Origin: Candidatus Epulonipiscioides gigas
GTDB lineage: Bacteria > Bacillota > Clostridia > Lachnospirales > Cellulosilyticaceae
Assembly: GCA_001983555.1 (NCBI GenBank)
Contig: LJHE01000066.1
Coordinates: 1 to 46,223, forward strand
DNA: 46,223 nucleotides
Reading direction: 5' to 3'
Part shown: positions 44,086 through 46,223 of the stretch, piece after piece
How the letters are laid out: the number at the start of each line of letters is the position of its first letter
Numbering within the stretch: the stretch's first letter is position 1
Program-made: the position numbers and the translations under genes
The notes under the pieces: model-generated
Seen by the model: only the letters and a program-made list of their open reading frames with translations
The model's database searches: none
What the model was told of the DNA's origin: nothing

Positions 44086-44913
44086 TTATTTAACAATTAT
44101 TTTATTTAAGCCATTCTCTTTTATGTTTGGAATATTTTGAATAAGTTTCTCTTTATCCATATGACTAAACAATAGACAGCCAGAAAGCTCGTCCACTTGA
44201 CCTGTTGCAATAAAAGTAACAAAATTTGCTGGTTTTTCAATAGGTGTAGCAGTGTCATTTAATATTTTATCTATTATTCCTGGCATAAATTTTTGAGTTT
44301 CTGGTTTATTTACAAGGTCAATATTTCGCTGAGTTCTAACTAATCCTGGAGCAAATGCAAATATTTTAATAGGCAAATTTTCTGCTTGTAATTCAAGATT
44401 TACACATTCCGTAAAACGTACAATTGCAGTTTTAGAGCAAGCATAAGCACTATTATATACTTCTGGTTTTACAACTCCACCACCAGAAAAATTAATAATT
44501 CTTCCACCAGATTTTTGAGATTTCATTATATTTATAGCACATTTTGTACCAATAAAGCATGTTTTTAAAAGACCATCCACTTCTCCAAGCCAATCTTTAT
44601 AATCTAAATCCCAAGTTATGCCCATAGCATTATTTACACCTGCAGCGTTAACCCATAGATCTAAGCGCTTATATTTTTTTTGAATAATTCCTGCTAGAGA
44701 TTCTACAGAAAAAGGTTCTCTAAAATCACAAGGAATAACTTCACAACTACCGCCTTCTTTTTTAATTTGCTCTGCTGTTTCAAGCAATTTTTTAGTTCTT
44801 CTTGCAGATAACGCAACAAAAGCGCCTGCTTTTGCTAATGTGAGAGCAACTTCTTTTCCTATTCCAGATGATGCTCCTGAAACAACACAAATTTGTCCAT
44901 TTAAATTATACAT
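44086..44913 (-). CDS. Short-chain dehydrogenase/reductase
   Basis: 275 aa, classical SDR. GASSGIG (13-19) binds the cofactor, and ARR at 37-39 suggests NADP(H). NAAG 89-92 is present, and the catalytic set is S143 (INFSGGG), Y157 and K161 (SAYACSK). It probably oxidises or reduces a sugar or sugar-acid hydroxyl in this cluster; the substrate is unknown. AGGAGGG precedes ATG 44913. First gene after a strong promoter, followed 31 nt later by the beta-helix gene. Confidence 0.92.
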   Translation of the reverse strand: MYNLNGQICVVSGASSGIGKEVALTLAKAGAFVALSARRTKKLLETAEQIKKEGGSCEVIPCDFREPFSVESLAGIIQKKYKRLDLWVNAAGVNNAMGITWDLDYKDWLGEVDGLLKTCFIGTKCAINIMKSQKSGGRIINFSGGGVVKPEVYNSAYACSKTAIVRFTECVNLELQAENLPIKIFAFAPGLVRTQRNIDLVNKPETQKFMPGIIDKILNDTATPIEKPANFVTFIATGQVDELSGCLLFSHMDKEKLIQNIPNIKENGLNKIIVK

Positions 44914-44969
44914 ATACCCTCCTAATACAATAAAAAAATATACTACAACATAAAATTATAGTATATATT

Positions 44970-44998
44970 ATTTTAAATCAAATCATTATTAAAGTCAA
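44970..44998 (-). promoter_or_regulatory. Promoter of the SDR/beta-helix/URO-D/GH2 cluster
   Basis: TTGACT, 17 bases, TAAAAT on the minus strand, starting 3 nt after the stop of the upstream flavoprotein gene and 57 nt before the SDR start. A second TATAAT-like box (ACTATAAT) is closer to the gene. Confidence 0.7.
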
Positions 44999-45000
44999 CC

Positions 45001-45615
45001 TTATAGTTGGATTTTATTATCTTCTATTTTTAAAGTTTTCATTTGTTTTTTAGAAATACCATATTTTTTTCCATAATTTATCCAATAATTGTTAGAAGCT
45101 TTTAAATATAATTTTTTTGGTATTGGCATAGTGATATGAAAATTTTTGTAATCTTGTTTTTCAAGAGATGTTGCAAGTTGTTTTATTTGAGCAACAACTA
45201 GTCTCTTAAATGGTGTACCAAGTATTGCCTCACCGCTACCAATGCTAAGAGTTGAGCCAAGCAAATAATTTTGTTGCTTACAAAAAAGTTTAATCATTTC
45301 AATCGCAATATCATTTTGTGTATATTCTATAAATCCACAATTTATTATAACAGAAACAATAAGTTGCTTTTGGGGAGAATTCTGTTCTAGCGTTTTAAGA
45401 AAATTTAATAAAGTTACTGGCAATGAATCGACATAAAGTGGAAATACTAAAACTAATTGTTTAAAGTCTTGCATTTTATCACATAATCTTAGATGATTTG
45501 AATGAGTAATATTAAAATATTGTGATTCAATATTACAATATTGTTTTAACATATGAGCATATTCTTTAGAATTTGATTGCACTGCTCTTGGGCTACCGTT
45601 TAATATAATCATCAC
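45001..45615 (-). CDS. NAD(P)H-dependent FMN reductase-like flavoprotein (partner B)
   Basis: 204 aa. It has the flavodoxin-like N-terminus IILNGSPR with the phosphate loop at 7-10, and a second strand LVLVFPLYVDSLPVTLLNFL that lines the flavin site. It has no iron-sulfur cysteine motif. The start is either GTG 45615 or ATG 45612, both lying inside the end of the preceding gene (23-nt overlap), which implies coupled translation. Together with the gene at 45593-46099 it forms a pair in which one member has the flavin loop and the other the cluster motif. Confidence 0.8.
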   Translation of the reverse strand: MMIILNGSPRAVQSNSKEYAHMLKQYCNIESQYFNITHSNHLRLCDKMQDFKQLVLVFPLYVDSLPVTLLNFLKTLEQNSPQKQLIVSVIINCGFIEYTQNDIAIEMIKLFCKQQNYLLGSTLSIGSGEAILGTPFKRLVVAQIKQLATSLEKQDYKNFHITMPIPKKLYLKASNNYWINYGKKYGISKKQMKTLKIEDNKIQL

Positions 45616-46099
45616 TCATCACTTCTTTCACACATTTTTCTAAATCTTTCTCCTTGGTAAAGATAATATTATAATTTTCAAAATTTAAATTATAGGAATT
45701 GCGTTCTACTAAAGATACGAAAATAGATTTTTCCATCTCACTTATGGTCTGTTTTTGATAGGCAATTATATTAACCTGTTTTGGTTTTACATCTCGTTGA
45801 AAATGGTGTGTTTCACCATTTATTAGTTGTATAAAAGCTTGTTGAATAGGGAGAGTTCTTTCTAACATTGTTTTCATAATAGTGTCATAACATCCGTATT
45901 TAACTTTAGTGATATAAGTCAATTGAGTACTTTTAGCAATTTCAGTATATATTTTGATGGCATCATCTCTAATAATGCATTTTCCAGGAGTCTTTATCCA
46001 ACAGCTATAACAACCAATGCAATTAGTAATTTTTAAAGCAGATAAATCTATATAATCTATAACTAAATTTAATTTTATATCGCTTAATATAAGTTTCAT
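45593..46099 (-). CDS. Flavodoxin-family iron-sulfur protein lacking the N-terminal GSPR loop (partner A)
   Basis: 168 aa. It carries the compact cluster motif C27-X2-C30-X2-C33-X7-C41 in NCIGCYSCWIKTPGKCIIRD, and KVKYGCYDTIMKTMLERTLP, the segment that follows the second flavin strand in iron-sulfur flavoproteins. The N-terminus MKLILSDIKLNLVIDYIDLS is about 25 residues shorter than usual and lacks the GSPR flavin loop. The TGG-rich ribosome site GGATGGAGAG precedes ATG 46099, so this is the genuine start rather than an edge truncation. Such short members are known next to a normal NADPH-FMN reductase-like partner. Redox role in the glycan cluster is inferred. Confidence 0.78.
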   Translation of the reverse strand: MKLILSDIKLNLVIDYIDLSALKITNCIGCYSCWIKTPGKCIIRDDAIKIYTEIAKSTQLTYITKVKYGCYDTIMKTMLERTLPIQQAFIQLINGETHHFQRDVKPKQVNIIAYQKQTISEMEKSIFVSLVERNSYNLNFENYNIIFTKEKDLEKCVKEVMSDDYIKR

Positions 46100-46223
46100 A
46101 ATCTCTCCATCCTATAGATAAAATGTACATCAGAGGACGTAAAATTCCCCTAATTAGGGGTGAGAGTCTCAGAAGTATAGCAATTCCAAGATTAATTTAA
46201 TTCAAATTCACCCCCCCCCCCCC
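46100..46223. other. Window end with a hairpin and a 13-base C run
   Basis: CCCCTAATTAGGGG (46147-46160) is a perfect 14-bp palindrome in the upstream region of the flavoprotein pair. 46211-46223 is a pure C homopolymer, extraordinary for such AT-rich DNA and probably a read or contig-end artefact. No gene is seen. Confidence 0.5.

Overview
This window reads as chromosome from a low-GC, Gram-positive-type anaerobe of the Clostridia. A Lachnospiraceae or Epulopiscium/Cellulosilyticum-like relative is my best guess; that placement is inference. Evidence: strong AT richness, AGGAGG-type ribosome sites with several TTG/GTG starts, lipoprotein solute-binding proteins, a BglG/MtlR-type PTS activator, and the Bacillus/Clostridia gene order aspartokinase-tepA-ylzJ. 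The right end finishes in 13 C residues and may be a contig edge.

Layout. 1-3.3 kb (+): a three-gene cassette of VTC-domain protein, DUF4956 membrane protein and CotH-type protein with Met-rich repeats. 3.6-8.6 kb (+): an orphan solute-binding lipoprotein and a large secreted Asp-box propeller protein (GH74/sialidase-like) with an inserted jelly-roll module. 8.6-9.5 kb (-): a D-2-hydroxyacid dehydrogenase. 10-12.8 kb (+): a VanZ-domain protein behind a duplicated promoter region, then two small exported proteins that share an identical tandem upstream box. 12.8-15.6 kb is a graveyard: a collapsed copy of a URO-D-family gene, a frameshifted DUF2200 gene, an NTF2-like gene with an in-frame stop, a small inverted-repeat element and an Rpn-type PD-(D/E)XK nuclease gene.

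15.6-22.6 kb (-): a ChvE-GguA-GguB sugar ABC transporter, a MITE-like GC-rich element, an iron-sulfur flavoprotein and two URO-D/MtaA-superfamily proteins. 22.8-27.1 kb (+): a PRD activator and a galactitol-type PTS (IIA, IIB, IIC). 27.2-31.1 kb (-): a chemoreceptor and a third URO-D-family protein. 31.4-35.1 kb (-): tRNA-Leu(AAG), ylzJ, tepA, aspartokinase, a TSCPD protein and a CAP-domain protein. 35.4-36.9 kb (+): paired palindromic operators over a 27-codon mini-ORF, then thyA-folA. 37-46.1 kb (-): a cation efflux protein and a glycan-type cluster of two flavoproteins, SDR, beta-helix protein, a fourth URO-D-family protein and a GH2 glycosidase. The beta-helix gene is broken by a perfect 220-bp tandem duplication.

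Taken together, the accessory parts describe a carbohydrate-scavenging cell: secreted propeller enzyme, sugar ABC and PTS importers, cytoplasmic GH2 and beta-helix proteins, redox enzymes. URO-D/MtaA-fold proteins sit repeatedly beside these genes. A role in handling methylated sugars or other methylated substrates is possible but unproven. No corrinoid protein is visible in the window.
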